This document shows positions 34,101-40,278 of a DNA stretch of 64,000 bases, in pieces. The stretch comes from Agelas oroides. Its lineage: Eukaryota; Porifera; Demospongiae; Agelasida; Agelasidae. The position numbers were made by a program, and so were the translations under genes. The notes below the pieces were generated by a model that saw only the letters and a list, made by a program, of their open reading frames with translations, ran no database searches and was not told the DNA's origin. Each line of letters begins with the position of its first letter. Positions within the stretch are counted from its first letter, which is position 1. The stretch is from positions 5,333,754 through 5,397,753 of the forward strand of contig OX422191.1 of assembly GCA_949130485.1 (NCBI GenBank), written 5' to 3'.

Positions 34101-35803
34101 CAACTTCATCAAGGGTACTCACAATTTCACTGATGTAGTTGTGGTCTCGTTCCCCTTTCATCACTGGTAGTTTAAAACAGTTTGTGTGAGAAGGTAGACT
34201 GATTGTCTATGAAGAAAAAGCATTTTTGATATTCAAATAATTATGTGGATATTTCTTAATACAGGAAATAATGCATCAAGATATGAACTGATGGAATCTG
34301 GATGTTTTCTGAATAATCTTGATGATCTGGTTTTCTTTTGCAGGTGGTTTGCCTTGGCTGAGATGCATCTTTTCATTGTAATTGTGATACGCATGTTTGA
34401 TTTGAAAGAGCTAGATCCTATTCCATTACCCGTGAGTTCATGAAGGATTTGATCATTAGTTTCAACTTACCTATACACGTGTATAGCCAACAGATCTGTA
34501 AACAAACCTTTCCACTCATGGGTGCAAAGAGAGGGTTCTGCATCTTCATGGCCTCCAGTGTGACAATGTTGGTCCCCTCCTCCACTGAGTATAGACACAC
34601 ATCAACATTTATCAGAGCAGTTCACTCAAGAGTGGTGAAGTGCATATCAGCACTTGTATGACAAAATGAATTGTAAAAGAATGATGCTAGTTTAAGCTTT
34701 TGTTTTAACACTGACTTGCACTTGTAGCCGAACTAAAATTATGTTCCAGGGTTCTGCCCACAGTGGTCGGCAATGGTTGGGCGTGACCAGTGCTTGTTAC
34801 TAACGAACTACATCTCAGATCTTCGTGACTACTACTATATTCTTGTGCATTATTTAGAACCCATAACTATTTCGATCGCAAACCACACTCAGGCACTCAG
34901 TCTGGAATAACCACGTGTCGAGATTGCTGTGGCATCCTGTTTCAGTATCTTGTGTTACTGTGTAAACATCTCAGAACAGAGCCGAGTAGTTTAGACTAGC
35001 AGTGAACTACAGACAGCGGGTGAAGTGCAACTATGAGTGAGAGCGAGCAAAGTATGACTATGCATGAGTGAGGGCCAAGCAGTCCAGCACGTCCCACTGG
35101 AGTTCAAAAGCCCCCTAGACATTGCATGATCTCTCAATGGCTTTTACCACCACTGGAAATTTTTAGGGCAGAATCCTGATCTTCAAAGTCAAACATAGTT
35201 ACACGAGTACCAAGCAAGCATGAATGAAGATTAGATGATAAACCTACATGGTAATTATGGCCATTGCAATGGCTTTCTTCTTCAGTGAGATATGTTTACT
35301 TCAGGTGCAAATTACTACTTGGAGCATAATAAGTTTTCACTTTATCAGACAGGTGTGGATATTAATAGTGAGGTGTTCTCTTACTAAGTAATAAGTGAAG
35401 ATACATACTATTCAGAACGGAGGTGAGCGGTAAGAAAACTTGCTACAAGAATTGAATAAACAATGATACATTGACAGATGTAGTAATCCTGTTTCAGTGT
35501 GAACTGGTACACTTCATATCACTTTGCCTAAGCTGGAAATAGTTGTTTATGTGATGGTGTGAAGTAAAAAAACATGAACAAATACTTGGAGCAGGCCAGA
35601 GGCCCTGAGTTTAATCACCAGCAAATTTCAACTTTATACTTTCCTTCATTTTTGCATCATACCATTGAATATACTTCACCATATACCATTGTTGCTATTG
35701 TTGTTTTGTTTTTGTTTTTTTCCTACAGAGTGCTCTCCACCTGGTTGGTACACAGCAGCCAAATTCTCCATTTAGGGTTCACTATAAACGTGTGCTTATT
35801 TAA
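7091..35803 (+). CDS. Cytochrome P450, CYP39/CYP7-like (3' six exons)
   Basis: Six exons splice in frame (7091-7148, 10564-10639, 24316-24411, 26169-26257, 34344-34431, 35729-35803) to give the C-terminal 161 residues of a P450. In order they show the K-helix ExxR (EAIRLHAPG), the hydrophobic PSGHLMMLSPYW strand, a PERF-like FSEPERFNP, the haem loop FGGGRYQCPGR with the cysteine ligand, the L helix and a conserved C-terminal LHLVGTQQPNSPF. The order and spacing match CYP39A1, an oxysterol 7-alpha-hydroxylase in mammals; CYP7/CYP8 relatives are the alternative. The enzyme would be ER-anchored and use NADPH-P450 reductase. The N-terminal half, including the membrane anchor and I helix, is not found in the window. 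Introns are 3.4, 13.7, 1.8, 8.1 and 1.3 kb and are mostly transposons, yet every exon is intact. Confidence 0.9.
7452..7798. mobile_element. Short MITE with TTAGTTTCTCATC inverted arms
   Basis: GGCCCCAATTC...TTAGTTTCTCATC at 7452-7492 is matched by its inverse at about 7770-7798 (GATGAGAAACTAAGAATTGGAGC). The CCCGCCCGCAT motif also occurs inverted near both ends. No clear target duplication. Confidence 0.45.
7839..9050 (-). pseudogene. Decayed LINE reverse transcriptase
   Basis: Successive minus-strand fragments give RT motifs in the right order: LLDVQKAFDTVWHNG near 8930, RQGVKQGAVPSPLLYS near 8715, then after stops MYADDLTLIASSPEDL near 8600, an LHLGILRST block near 8420, and a C-terminal MPRILYGAEIWCLSNTELE near 8250. 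At least three frameshifts or stops separate them. The YADD catalytic box survives but the gene cannot be translated. It lies antisense in the first P450 intron of the window and differs from the LINEs at 1.4 and 42 kb. Confidence 0.75.
9051..9392 (-). pseudogene. Transposase-like fragment (TFNLQQSLPTP family)
   Basis: A 113-codon frame contains a charged helix (EWDLHLVRAEGGYNQLKED), then DVLTFNLQQSLPT and, a few residues on, FFNKCRLWKYNRGVHNC. I recall this layout from uncharacterised, probably transposon-derived proteins of invertebrates, where an aspartate-containing DLQ strand precedes a YxRQLWVYNxGIHD-like motif. Only the central part is here. No function is claimed beyond likely mobile-element origin. 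Confidence 0.4.
9400..10563. other. Intron sequence, nothing identified
   Basis: Anonymous intron sequence up to the acceptor of P450 exon B (TTCTCTTGACAG). Confidence 0.5.
10564..10639 (+). CDS. P450 exon B (ExxR)
   Basis: Acceptor TTGACAG, donor GTAAGTG. Encodes CVLEAIRLHAPGMITRKV followed by IRTHTVS, holding the Glu-x-x-Arg pair of the K helix. Enters in phase 2, leaves in phase 0. Confidence 0.9.
10801..11421. mobile_element. piggyBac-like MITE, copy A
   Basis: Same family and orientation as 23339-23893, sharing blocks such as AAAACGTACCTTCGCTG and CTGAGTAAAGCAGG. The right end is GGGTTAA (11415-11421). The left end is duplicated: ATTACACCCAATAGC occurs at 10802 and again at 10847. TTAA at the ends suggests piggyBac-type mobilisation. 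No protein is encoded. Confidence 0.6.
11643..12930. repeat. Inverted repeat with central perfect hairpin
   Basis: The segment 11695-11885 is matched in reverse by 12700-12925 (shared blocks include GGCTCCAGAGCTGCAAGTCA and TTTTTGATCATAACTCAGG). AAGGCTGAGAGGTAATCTA is also repeated directly at 11643 and 12664. Between the arms, CTTTCCATTTGGGGTG and its complement form a 19-bp-stem hairpin with a 15-base loop at about 12468-12522. It looks like a composite foldback element. Confidence 0.6.
13045..14038. repeat. Interspersed repeat R, left copy, split by a 0.55-kb insertion
   Basis: Bases 13045-13180 and 13730-14038 together match, in inverse orientation, 22289-22775. Shared blocks include CTCTTCCGATTTTGCTGAAA, CATATCTTTTGATGTGTTTG and GTATACTTACAAAGTTTTAA. 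The left copy is interrupted by about 13183-13730, possibly flanked by TAGTT. The pair could be the ends of one 9.7-kb element or two independent insertions. Confidence 0.65.
13340..13581 (+). CDS. Hypothetical lysine/arginine-rich first exon within the insertion
   Basis: From the ATG at 13340 a frame of about 80 codons runs to a splice donor, CCAG|GTATAA, at 13582. It encodes an acidic start (MEVEDREERRFLTMEDRED) and then a highly basic helix containing LRKRKQQSQCTKEAKRARRE, resembling a nuclear or coiled-coil region. No downstream exon was identified. It lies entirely inside the segment that interrupts repeat R, so it travels with that insertion. Function unknown; it may be chance. Confidence 0.3.
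14039..14438. other. No gene identified
   Basis: Anonymous sequence between repeat R and the transposase-like pseudogene. Confidence 0.45.
14439..16267 (-). pseudogene. Uncharacterised transposase-like protein, interrupted by a Mutator-like element
   Basis: Reading on the minus strand, fragments give in order IAQIICNPPQPDCY-like sequence (16150-16230), then LQPGEFLVRADFSENYSFVL and GFHWNNSQETIHPFVAYY (about 15740-15870). A break occurs at 15717-15726 where the element at 14895-15716 has landed. The gene resumes with LHHLSYVIISDCLNHDTVAV, then YYASDGAASQYKN, EWHFSATSHGKG, CDGVGGTVKRLAARAS and a C-terminal tail ending at 14439. I recall this family as widespread uncharacterised proteins of aquatic animals (tentatively the Cc8L18.2-like group). 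Invariant acidic residues in ADFSENY and ASDGAA look like a DDE-type active site, but that is inference. Several stops and frameshifts in addition to the insertion. Confidence 0.6.
14895..15716. mobile_element. Mutator-like element with about 400-bp terminal inverted repeats (copy 2)
   Basis: Almost the whole element is one giant inverted repeat. The left arm from AGCCTCGTCCCCAGGCC to about 15290 pairs with the right arm from about 15345 to GGCCTGGGAACAAGGCTA. The flanking duplication is GCAGCTCACC (14885-14894 and 15717-15726). The end sequence matches the family at 4427, 27020 and 56595. It splits a transposase-like pseudogene at a codon whose reading resumes on the other side. No transposase inside. 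Confidence 0.87.
16266..16823 (+). pseudogene. DDE_4-type transposase C-terminal part (ISL2EU/PHIS-like)
   Basis: The frame reads ADRGFTIQDQLKPLGVNLNI then PPFMEGRKQLPGEEVLKGRQ, is repeated by a tandem duplication, and continues IHVERVIGRIKNYSILKGTL and a hydrophobic helix ending in an acidic tail. ADRGF supplies the second catalytic Asp and HVER the catalytic Glu of DDE_4 enzymes in PIF/Harbinger and ISL2EU transposons. The first Asp is absent. A TGA replaces Arg before IHVER and another TGA lies 20 codons on. It ends 54 bases from the 3' end of the convergent SWIM-YqaJ gene, and pairing of transposase with a YqaJ nuclease is the ISL2EU arrangement. Confidence 0.7.
16267..16575 (+). repeat. 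163-bp tandem duplication inside the transposase
   Basis: The segment starting TTTCAATTATGGCTGATCG at 16267 recurs at 16430 with only a few mismatches over about 146 bases, joined by a 17-base linker. It duplicates the ADRGF to IASV block. Confidence 0.9.
16877..18895 (-). pseudogene. SWIM zinc finger plus YqaJ/lambda-exonuclease protein
   Basis: Four minus-strand exons are apparent: 18664-18895, 18401-18592, 18078-18339 and 16877-18016, with GT-AG introns of 50-70 bp. The second exon starts with VVDADGSYLYQKHH. The SWIM motif CxCxnCxH is assembled across intron 3: CECTAG ends exon 3 and KSASCTHVYG opens exon 4. The YqaJ nuclease follows: HRYRITASYFGAIHRR, WGKKHEELALKQYEEY, the catalytic GASPDAVVYD, then E-x-K in GLAEVKCPY and QVQGQMAITGRTWCDFV. 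These are PD-(D/E)XK exonuclease residues. A frameshift separates GASPD from EVKCPY (near 17170) and another lies in exon 1 near 18700, so this copy is dead. It converges on the DDE_4 transposase and probably belongs to the same ISL2EU-like transposon; a host gene is the alternative. Confidence 0.8.
18900..19700. other. No gene seen
   Basis: Anonymous sequence with a local repeat of AGGTCTCTAACT near 19507-19552. It separates the YqaJ gene from the Crypton. Confidence 0.5.
19710..22056 (-). pseudogene. Crypton-type tyrosine recombinase (DUF3504)
   Basis: Four minus-strand segments form one recombinase. The N-terminal part (21391-22056) ends TKEQTEWAVKVWKEWA. The core-binding part (21099-21389) has YPPNTLYQLICGLQRQLREH and FRSTLDGEMKRL. 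The next (20819-21115) has the first catalytic Arg in FFALRSGNKHRRLRH. The C-terminal part (19710-20140) has NHSLRVTSATRLF (HxxR) and GHSNTDGVRAYKR (His and the tyrosine nucleophile). This is the DUF3504 domain of Crypton transposons, also found in vertebrate KIAA1958 and ZMYM proteins. Single-base frameshifts lie near 21385 and 21110, and a TGA at the edge of the repeat array. The catalytic domain is expanded by a coding minisatellite (20132-20829). A domesticated host gene is unlikely given the damage. Confidence 0.85.
20132..20829 (-). repeat. 57/58-bp minisatellite within the recombinase coding sequence, about 12 copies
   Basis: Twelve near-identical units contain GGAGTGAGGTACAAAGCATG. 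The 57-bp form (with CACTTTGGTTTTG) encodes a 19-residue in-frame unit, CPEDRPPHALYLTPLSKPK. Five units are 58 bp (with CACTTAGAGTTTTG) and shift frame. A single unit occurs in ordinary recombinases at this point, so the array is a local expansion of a native coding segment. Confidence 0.93.
22107..22275. mobile_element. Palindromic MITE
   Basis: Arms of about 75 bp (from GAGTATATAACCGAG to AGTGGCTTCAGCCATACCAC) fold onto 22206-22275 around a spacer containing CCTCGGCTCCGCCTCGG, itself a small palindrome. It lies directly between the Crypton start and repeat R. Confidence 0.75.
22289..22775. repeat. Interspersed repeat R, right copy (inverse of 13045-14038)
   Basis: About 490 bp matching the left copy in reverse orientation along its length, without the 0.55-kb insertion. 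The outer end of both copies is near CCATGTCAAATCA. Confidence 0.65.
22776..23338. other. Intron sequence, nothing identified
   Basis: No repeat family or gene recognised. Confidence 0.4.
23339..23893. mobile_element. piggyBac-like MITE, copy B
   Basis: Bounded by TTAACCCCGATAGCGC (23339) and GTATAGGATTAA (ends 23893), so TTAA flanks both sides. Direct repeat of 10801-11421. Non-coding. Confidence 0.6.
24316..24411 (+). CDS. P450 exon C (PERF region)
   Basis: Acceptor CACTCCCAG, donor GTATGAA. Thirty-two codons, phase 0 at both ends, containing GYKIPSGHLMMLSPYWSHRN and FSEPERFNP. Confidence 0.93.
24412..24919. other. Intron, nothing identified
   Basis: Anonymous sequence downstream of exon C. 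Confidence 0.4.
24920..25511. mobile_element. MITE with TA target duplication (mariner-like ends)
   Basis: TA|GCGGGAAAATTTGGTG on the left and ACCAAATTTCCTGC|TA on the right form imperfect inverted ends; AATTTGGCG recurs inverted further in. No coding capacity seen. Confidence 0.55.
25512..26168. other. Intron, nothing identified
   Basis: Anonymous sequence up to the exon D acceptor. Confidence 0.4.
26169..26257 (+). CDS. P450 exon D (haem-binding loop)
   Basis: Acceptor CCACTGTAG, donor GTATGAC. Encodes DRWLECDLERNQFLDGFVGF and GGGRYQCPG with the cysteine ligand; the final Arg codon of the haem signature is split by the 8.1-kb intron that holds DIRS copy 1. Confidence 0.93.
26579..27641. 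mobile_element. Foldback element with 9-bp duplication, carrying a nested Mutator-like MITE
   Basis: The left end is TAGACTATCAAGCCAGA and the right end its inverse, TCTGGCTTGATAGACTA, the last nine bases of which serve as the target duplication of the nested element at 27020-27632. Flanks are GGACTGACG (26570-26578) and GGACTGACA (27642-27650), an 8-of-9 match. Inside are three more palindromes: 26635-26710 (ACCTGTTACCTAGGCAACAT), 26713-26808 (TATATCCCTCCCTGGGG) and 26811-26970 (GCAGATGTTATTAGTATTCA). Confidence 0.8.
27020..27632. mobile_element. Mutator-like MITE, 9-bp target duplication (copy 3, nested)
   Basis: Begins TAGCCTCGTACCCAGGCC and ends with the inverse GGTACGAGGCTA; arms of about 60 bp include CGGCCTGGCAACTTA. 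Perfect duplication GATAGACTA at 27011-27019 and 27633-27641. Inserted exactly in the terminal nine bases of the outer foldback element. Confidence 0.88.
27651..28240. other. Intron, nothing identified
   Basis: Anonymous sequence between the nested elements and DIRS copy 1. Confidence 0.4.
28687..29740 (-). pseudogene. DIRS tyrosine recombinase (copy 1)
   Basis: The frame from 29740 encodes the core-binding domain (AELDSLVHFYFREGLAASTR, TIKVYLSALRHYHI) and most of the catalytic domain (RLPITPDILRRI, FFRMGELTIP with the first catalytic Arg, then HLKTSKTDRD). A two-base insertion near 28890 (TGTGTG against TGTG in copy 2) shifts the frame before the last motifs. The HSFRIGAAT (HxxR) and RWRSTAYLSYI (tyrosine) parts are present in another frame down to 28687. 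The enzyme would integrate circular DIRS DNA. It overlaps the RNase H frame by about 120 bases. Confidence 0.85.
29623..30177 (-). CDS. DIRS RNase H domain (copy 1)
   Basis: A 184-codon frame with YIVTSDASGSWGCGAFCDNH (first RNase H Asp), AVKEMIPIIASCVVWG (Glu), AKSDNESAVHVV (Asp) and HIPGTHNELADAISRN (last Asp). It follows the RT directly; one amber codon at 30208-30210 separates the two domains in this copy and in copy 2. It degrades RNA in RNA:DNA hybrids. Confidence 0.85.
   Translation of the reverse strand: MAMMPTLINKRPEYIVTSDASGSWGCGAFCDNHWLQIPWSDSTVLLSQSIAVKEMIPIIASCVVWGHDWRGKHILAKSDNESAVHVVKRRSCKDETLMHMLRCLFFIEAHFRFTLVAEHIPGTHNELADAISRNHATLFLSKVPGACRAPTSVPQELLELLIHQQPDWTSQNWTALFTSILEKV
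30208..31373 (-). CDS. DIRS reverse transcriptase (copy 1)
   Basis: RT motifs in order: GRILGPF, GVIEKKHQQGKFRIIVDLS, MAKIDIKSAYRIVPVHPVDR (first Asp), DGALPFGLRSAPKIFTALAD, the catalytic HYLDDFITIG, and FLGITLDTLQMELCLPEEK, ending in the thumb motif GRSFTRRMIDLC. The open frame continues upstream to 31446, but a 3' splice site (CTACATAG) at about 31374 suggests the RT exon begins at RNPAYPYTADLL, just as in the DIRS at 52764. It stops with TAG where a Trp is expected (DLAWWR in the related element). No other break. Confidence 0.85.
31924..32933 (-). pseudogene. DIRS gag, main exon (copy 1)
   Basis: The frame from about 32933 (after a possible acceptor CCTTAGCAG) encodes a proline-rich start, then LEFVDMADLRPEAWMF, a capsid-like helical part with AYMATIIRCHKKFEGLGWVV and NWAVIDSSLFNTLFTGRAK, and a zinc knuckle CSHCLSEDHTVD. 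A frameshift near 32235 (GGGCATATC against GTGCATTC in copy 2) then leads to CTYGERCRYMHICSLC, a second Cys-His cluster. Gag binds and packages RNA. The 550 bases between gag and RT hold no ORF and may be intron. Confidence 0.8.
33000..33495. repeat. Degenerate tandem repeat in the gag intron (copy 1)
   Basis: Imperfect 30-50-bp units of the type TTGTTGGCCCATGCTGCTTA / GTGCTGGCCATGCTATGTGC recur about 12 times. The corresponding array in copy 2 (62590-63090) has a different unit number and order. Confidence 0.75.
33568..33775 (-). CDS. DIRS gag, first exon (copy 1)
   Basis: From the ATG at 33775 the peptide runs through TDPRLEGEDTTPLLGRIEAL to a donor GTAGGC at 33567. The layout, short acidic first exon, intron, then the main gag exon, is the same as in the other DIRS family (54691-54943). 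Splicing is inferred. Confidence 0.5.
34344..34431 (+). CDS. P450 exon E (L helix)
   Basis: Acceptor TCTTTTGCAG, donor GTGAGTT. Completes the haem-signature Arg and continues WFALAEMHLFIVIVIRMFD and LKELDPIPLP. Confidence 0.93.
34508..34584 (-). CDS. Orphan exon encoding a biotin-attachment motif
   Basis: Between an acceptor (TATACTCAG) and a donor (GTTTGTTT) lie 77 bases encoding EEGTNIVTLEAMKMQNPL and FAPMSGK. EAMKM is the biotinylation motif of biotin carboxyl carrier domains, and the following APxSGKV fits pyruvate, propionyl-CoA and related carboxylases, which carry carboxybiotin between active sites. It is antisense inside the last P450 intron. No neighbouring exons of such a gene were found, so it may be a displaced or duplicated exon, or part of a nested gene with distant exons. 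Confidence 0.6.
34592..35728. other. Intron, nothing identified
   Basis: Anonymous sequence to the acceptor of the last P450 exon. Confidence 0.45.
35729..35803 (+). CDS. P450 terminal exon F
   Basis: Acceptor TTTTCCTACAG. Encodes SALHLVGTQQPNSPFRVHYK and four more residues, then TAA. The LHLVG-x-x-QP motif closely resembles the CYP39 C-terminus. No AATAAA was seen close downstream. Confidence 0.92.
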   Translation, partial: SALHLVGTQQPNSPFRVHYKRVLI

Positions 35804-37904
35804 TTTACTCTAATTCGAAATTAGTCTCATTCTTGAAATATGCATGCTCTCCTCTCCTTTTAAATACCACTGGGTATTTTCCTCATAAAGTATGTCCATC
35901 TACAGTGCTCCAAAGCAAGATGTGGTTTTGGAAACTTTTAGATGTAGTGCTTAACACAAGCATGAAATGTGTTCTCAAAGTAAGTAAAAGGAGTGACTTA
36001 ACACTTGTTATGCTTTCCTAAATTATGATGAGTCGTCTCCTCAACAATTAGGCTAACAGTCACCACATTAAAAGTGTTTAGTATGGTTTAGCCTTGCTTC
36101 TTAAGGTCACAGGTGTTATATGAAAGTAGCTTCAACATGAAAGTTTAGTTGATGGTAGTTAACAGGCTTCACTCCCAATCACTTACAGGAATTTATTAAG
36201 ACCTTTTTCGTAAGCGTTGGTGTGCATGGTGTAGCCACAAAACTCAATTAACAGAAAATAGCTTTAAGATTTTTATGAAGTAAACTTCCTGGAATCTACT
36301 TTTGTATGCAAGCAGTAACCTTCAGCTCGATGTATCAGGTGTGGGCATTCCTTTTCGATGGCACTAACCACCAGCATGGCTTCAAGTACAATATTGCTGT
36401 TTTGTCAAGCTGCATGCACAGAGGAGGGCAGACATGATCAGGTGATAGATACTAGTAACTGACATTCCAAGATCAAGTAGTGTGGATGGACATGTCTGGC
36501 AGTTAAAAAAGCCTCCCATGACTCGCCTAGCATTAAACCGACAACTTGCAAGCTTAGCCTCCAAGGTGAGCAATAATAACCCATTTTGACCAGCCAGATG
36601 GTTTCAGTTTTGTCGAAAACACTATGCCCAGTTGTGACTTAGTCCATAGAGATACTTGTAACTTGTATCCACAACTCTTGCACTTGGAATGGAATCAGAG
36701 TGTGCTAATTGTCACTACAACATATCATATCCTCCCTCCTCTGCTACATGCACTAGCTGCAGGGTAAAGTATGAAGCCATACAGTTTTTCTTGGTAGGAC
36801 ACACATTGCTGATATTTTGCAGAACTTGAGGACTTCTTCCCTTGTGGCTTTGTGAAGAATCACTCTTGCTACATTGTTCACAAAGCCTAGTTGATCAAAT
36901 TTCTAGCTAATATTTAGGTGTGGGCATATAAAGTCTAGCTGGCTGACGCGGTTTATTGGCATTGTGGTGTACGTCTATGACATGACAAAATTATATCACA
37001 ATTGCTTTTCTTATTTTGGATAGGTGATATCTCAGAAATAAGATGATAGGAAGGCTTTACTAAGTAATTTGAAGTATTCATTGGTTTTTGCCATAAGGCC
37101 AGGCGAACTAGATTTATGTGAACTGCCTGCTGAACATTACCATGAGCCGCATCTTAAATCGCTGCTGAATAACATACACCGCTATTAGCCTTATAACATA
37201 CATGAGCCATTCAGCGATCCAGCCGTCACTATTGCTGGTAGGGAGCCAACAAGGGGTCTACGTGTACATTACTGCTATTAGGCTACTCCAAGTTGATTCC
37301 CATTACACTAGAAACTTAAGGACATGCGGGCGGGCGGGCGGTTCACTAAGTTACTTATTCATTACCAGAGGCTCTGAGCAAAGAGGGTGTAAAAAGTTCA
37401 GAAACATTGCTATCACAACACTGTCAGTGCTATCACAACTGTCAGCCACAAATACAGAATCAGTAAAGAATAAACGTATGCATAATGAACAAAATAATGC
37501 AGCTCGTAAAATGGTGCGGGCGGGAAATGGGAAACAATGAATCAACTTGGAGTGGCCTTATAATGCCCTACAAAATGGCGGTGAGTATGCAGAAAATCGT
37601 ATACTTTAGGATATAATATACAGACCACGCCCACGCGGGCACAAGCTTGGTCTATACTGTTGATTTCACCTCACTTCGAATGAACATGAGCGTGAAGCGT
37701 AAGCATGTGGACCGTTACCGCTCAGCGTACTAGTACAAGTACACGCCTGTACTTGTACAAACATATGCACGCTGATACACTCACTCTCAGTAAGAACTTT
37801 CCTGTGAGCTCAAAGTATACATATAAATGATGTAAGAAAATGAAAAACAAAACAACGAAGATTACAATGGTTGTGGTGAACAGGTAGTTCTAAATGTCTG
37901 TTCC
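35804..37904. other. Intergenic, nothing identified
   Basis: P450 3' UTR and intergenic sequence. Includes a GGGCGGGCGGGCGG run at 37326-37340. No gene supported. Confidence 0.45.
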
Positions 37905-38437
37905 CTATTGTGAGGACACGATTCTGCCCTCTGAGCAGGTGAGGTCAATAGCTTCCCCAATCATACCAGCTGGGTGATGGTATGAGGACCTTGATCCCCT
38001 GATGCACATAATGGCAGAGCGCAGTAGTGAGAAGCTGAGTTTGCAGCGAATCCAAAATAGAGTTCTGCTGTAAGGCTGGTCGCGTTTCTCTGCGATGAGG
38101 GTGGCAATCCGTTTGTAGACCACAGTTGCAATTGGGCCCATCCCTCCGGACGTTGAAAATATTAGTGGTGAAAAGGAGCCATGCTCTACTTCTCTCACTC
38201 TCTCCTCATATGCACGCTTCTTTTCTTGCTCATTTCTTCTGTAGCATTGAACCAGAGTGGTGCCGCGGTGACTCGGTGCGTATGGGTTAAATTAAATACC
38301 CTGACATCAAAAAATGCATTTTGTCGGTCGCGTCCCCAGAAGTAAGAACTTTCCTGGAAGGTTTGAGAGTGCTTTTGCGTGGACAGTTTTTGTGACGTAC
38401 ATGGGGGGCATTCCTTTCGTGATCTCATTACCCGCAA
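37905..38437 (-). pseudogene. Mobile-element protein C-terminal fragment (REVEHGSFSPLIFS family)
   Basis: Two frames overlap with a frameshift near 38200. The first has FWGRDRQNAFFDVRVFN; the second has MREVEHGSFSPLIFSTSGGM, then AEKRDQPYSRTLFWIRC and FSLLRSAIMCIRGSRSS. I know this C-terminal block from many marine-invertebrate proteins annotated as mobile-element polymerases. It is an isolated relic with one frameshift and no catalytic domain. Confidence 0.5.
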
Positions 38438-38439
38438 CG

Positions 38440-39070
38440 CGTGGCTAGGTGGCGGCTGTCTTTATTGATCCGCATTCACTGACAGTTTTAGTGGTAGAGC
38501 GCACATTACTGACTGCGCACGTTACTGACGTAGTGCAGTGCCGTTTAACTCCCCAGGACTTACTTCCTGGTTGCTGGGAAGTTGTGAGTTGGAAGTATGG
38601 AAAGTATATAGAGAAGCTAAAACTCAGAGCGCAGGTCGTGTAGGTGCAAATAACAATGATTTATACCGTTCATGTGTGTAAATATGATGGGAGGGCTTTA
38701 CTAGGGTATACACCCCAGTTGAGACACACATTTAATTGACTGGAGAAAAGTAGTGGCTTTCAATGTTCGAATTTAAAGTCGTGCCTATGCTATTCCAGTG
38801 GTAAAAATATATCGATCTTCTGTCTTTATGAGCATTATCTATTACTTTCGTTACACACCTTAATGTAGCTATTATGAGACATGGTATCTATTATGGACAC
38901 CTTGTGGTTTGCATTTTGAACAGCATTTTACAATGCATTCACATACTTTGAACCTAGAAGGTTGTGCTGAAACTGTTTTCCTTGCCTGTCTAGACAATGT
39001 ATGCATGACTGTATGTATTTGTAGACATTAAGCATGAGTAGGTGAAATAGCACCAAGAGGTAATAAGTAG
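38440..39070. other. No gene seen
   Basis: Anonymous sequence. Near 39035-39085 there are degenerate AGTAGGTGAAATGGGACTAGGC repeats related to those bounding 3865-5281. Confidence 0.4.
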
Positions 39071-39078
39071 GTGAAATG

Positions 39079-39215
39079 GGACTAGGCAAATGGCACAACC
39101 TGTCCCTGCATGGCCATTGGGTGACTTCCCTGAGCAGCATTAGTGGAAATCTTGCTGTTCATGATAGCAAGTTTACAGTTGGTGCATCTCTTACTCGCCA
39201 CCTCAATCTATATAG
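39079..39215 (+). pseudogene. Ulp1-like/transposon protease fragment
   Basis: The frame LHGHWVTSLSSISGNLAVHD followed by SKFTVGASLTRHLNLYR resembles the HW...YDS...L core of the C48-like proteins carried by many transposons, where His and Asp are catalytic. Here Tyr of YDS is His. Only this piece is present. Confidence 0.35.
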
Positions 39216-39572
39216 GTTGGTAGCAGAAAAAGATGAGAATGGAGATGTCAGATGCCTGAAACGCATACGGTGACATGATTGCATGCGACAATTGTAAGAG
39301 CATTGGAATTGTAACAAGCTAGTGCTCTGTATAGAAGTAATAAGTCTAGTAAAAATTGTAACGATGTATTTGTTTCAGACCAAACTGTAGTTTTATTTAT
39401 ACCCTAGTCAAAGGTTAGCCAAGTCAGACCTGAACAGAGATATTGTAGACTCGTATTCTACCGTATAGCGCTGAATTTTCGCGGGTCTTTAATTTCGCGA
39501 ATTTTTGACCATTCACGAAATTATTTCGACAAAAATTTTTGACACGTAAACCACAGTATGAAAATCACTTTT

Positions 39573-39945
39573 GCAGGTATTATGAGTCGGCTGCTGGTAT
39601 TATGAGTCACCAGGTGCTTTGTTGATTGACACATTTTCAGTTGGAGATCAAACTGTATCCTAGCATTTTATAACCTCTCTTTGTGCTGATAGTAATTTTT
39701 CTTCACTAGAGCACCTTCCATTCTAACATGGTATTAATGTTAACATACACTGTTCAGGGTTCATAGTTTGGGATCCCTAAAATCATCAAACCTTGAAAAA
39801 TACTACAGAATAAACACATTTTGATGGGAAAGTTGCTATATAATGGCACCTGTATATGTACTCTAAATGGACGTTGAGTTTGGAAATTTTTGGAGTAGAA
39901 GTTACATGTGAACCCATAATACCCTCTGACTCATAATACCAGCAT
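39573..39945. repeat. Inverted repeat of CTGGTATTATGAGTC
   Basis: Two direct copies of GGTATTATGAGTC (39576 and 39592) are matched by inverse copies near 39912-39942. Just left, 39463-39550 carries AATTTTCGCGGGTCTTTAAT-like MITE-end sequence. Boundaries uncertain. Confidence 0.4.
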
Positions 39946-40278
39946 CTATACCCTACACCGTATTTCACTCTGAGAAGTCGCCAGTGGGAACCCTATGGCA
40001 CTGTTGATACCCCGGATCGATTCCGCTGAGGTAGGATCAAAATCGCTAGCATATCTGATCCAGTGTCACAAAAGAATCGGCACCCCCGTTCCAATAACCC
40101 TAGGAATGTGGCACCCCCATTCCAATTTTCTTAGGATTATGTGACTCCACCTTTGACCTCCCCCCGGAAATTTGGCATCCTCGAGCATAAGCGCGTGAAC
40201 GCAAACAGTGACAGCGATTGAAGCGTAGTGTGGTAATCAAGAGCAATGAGTACTTTTACTCGCAGAGAAAATAACTAC

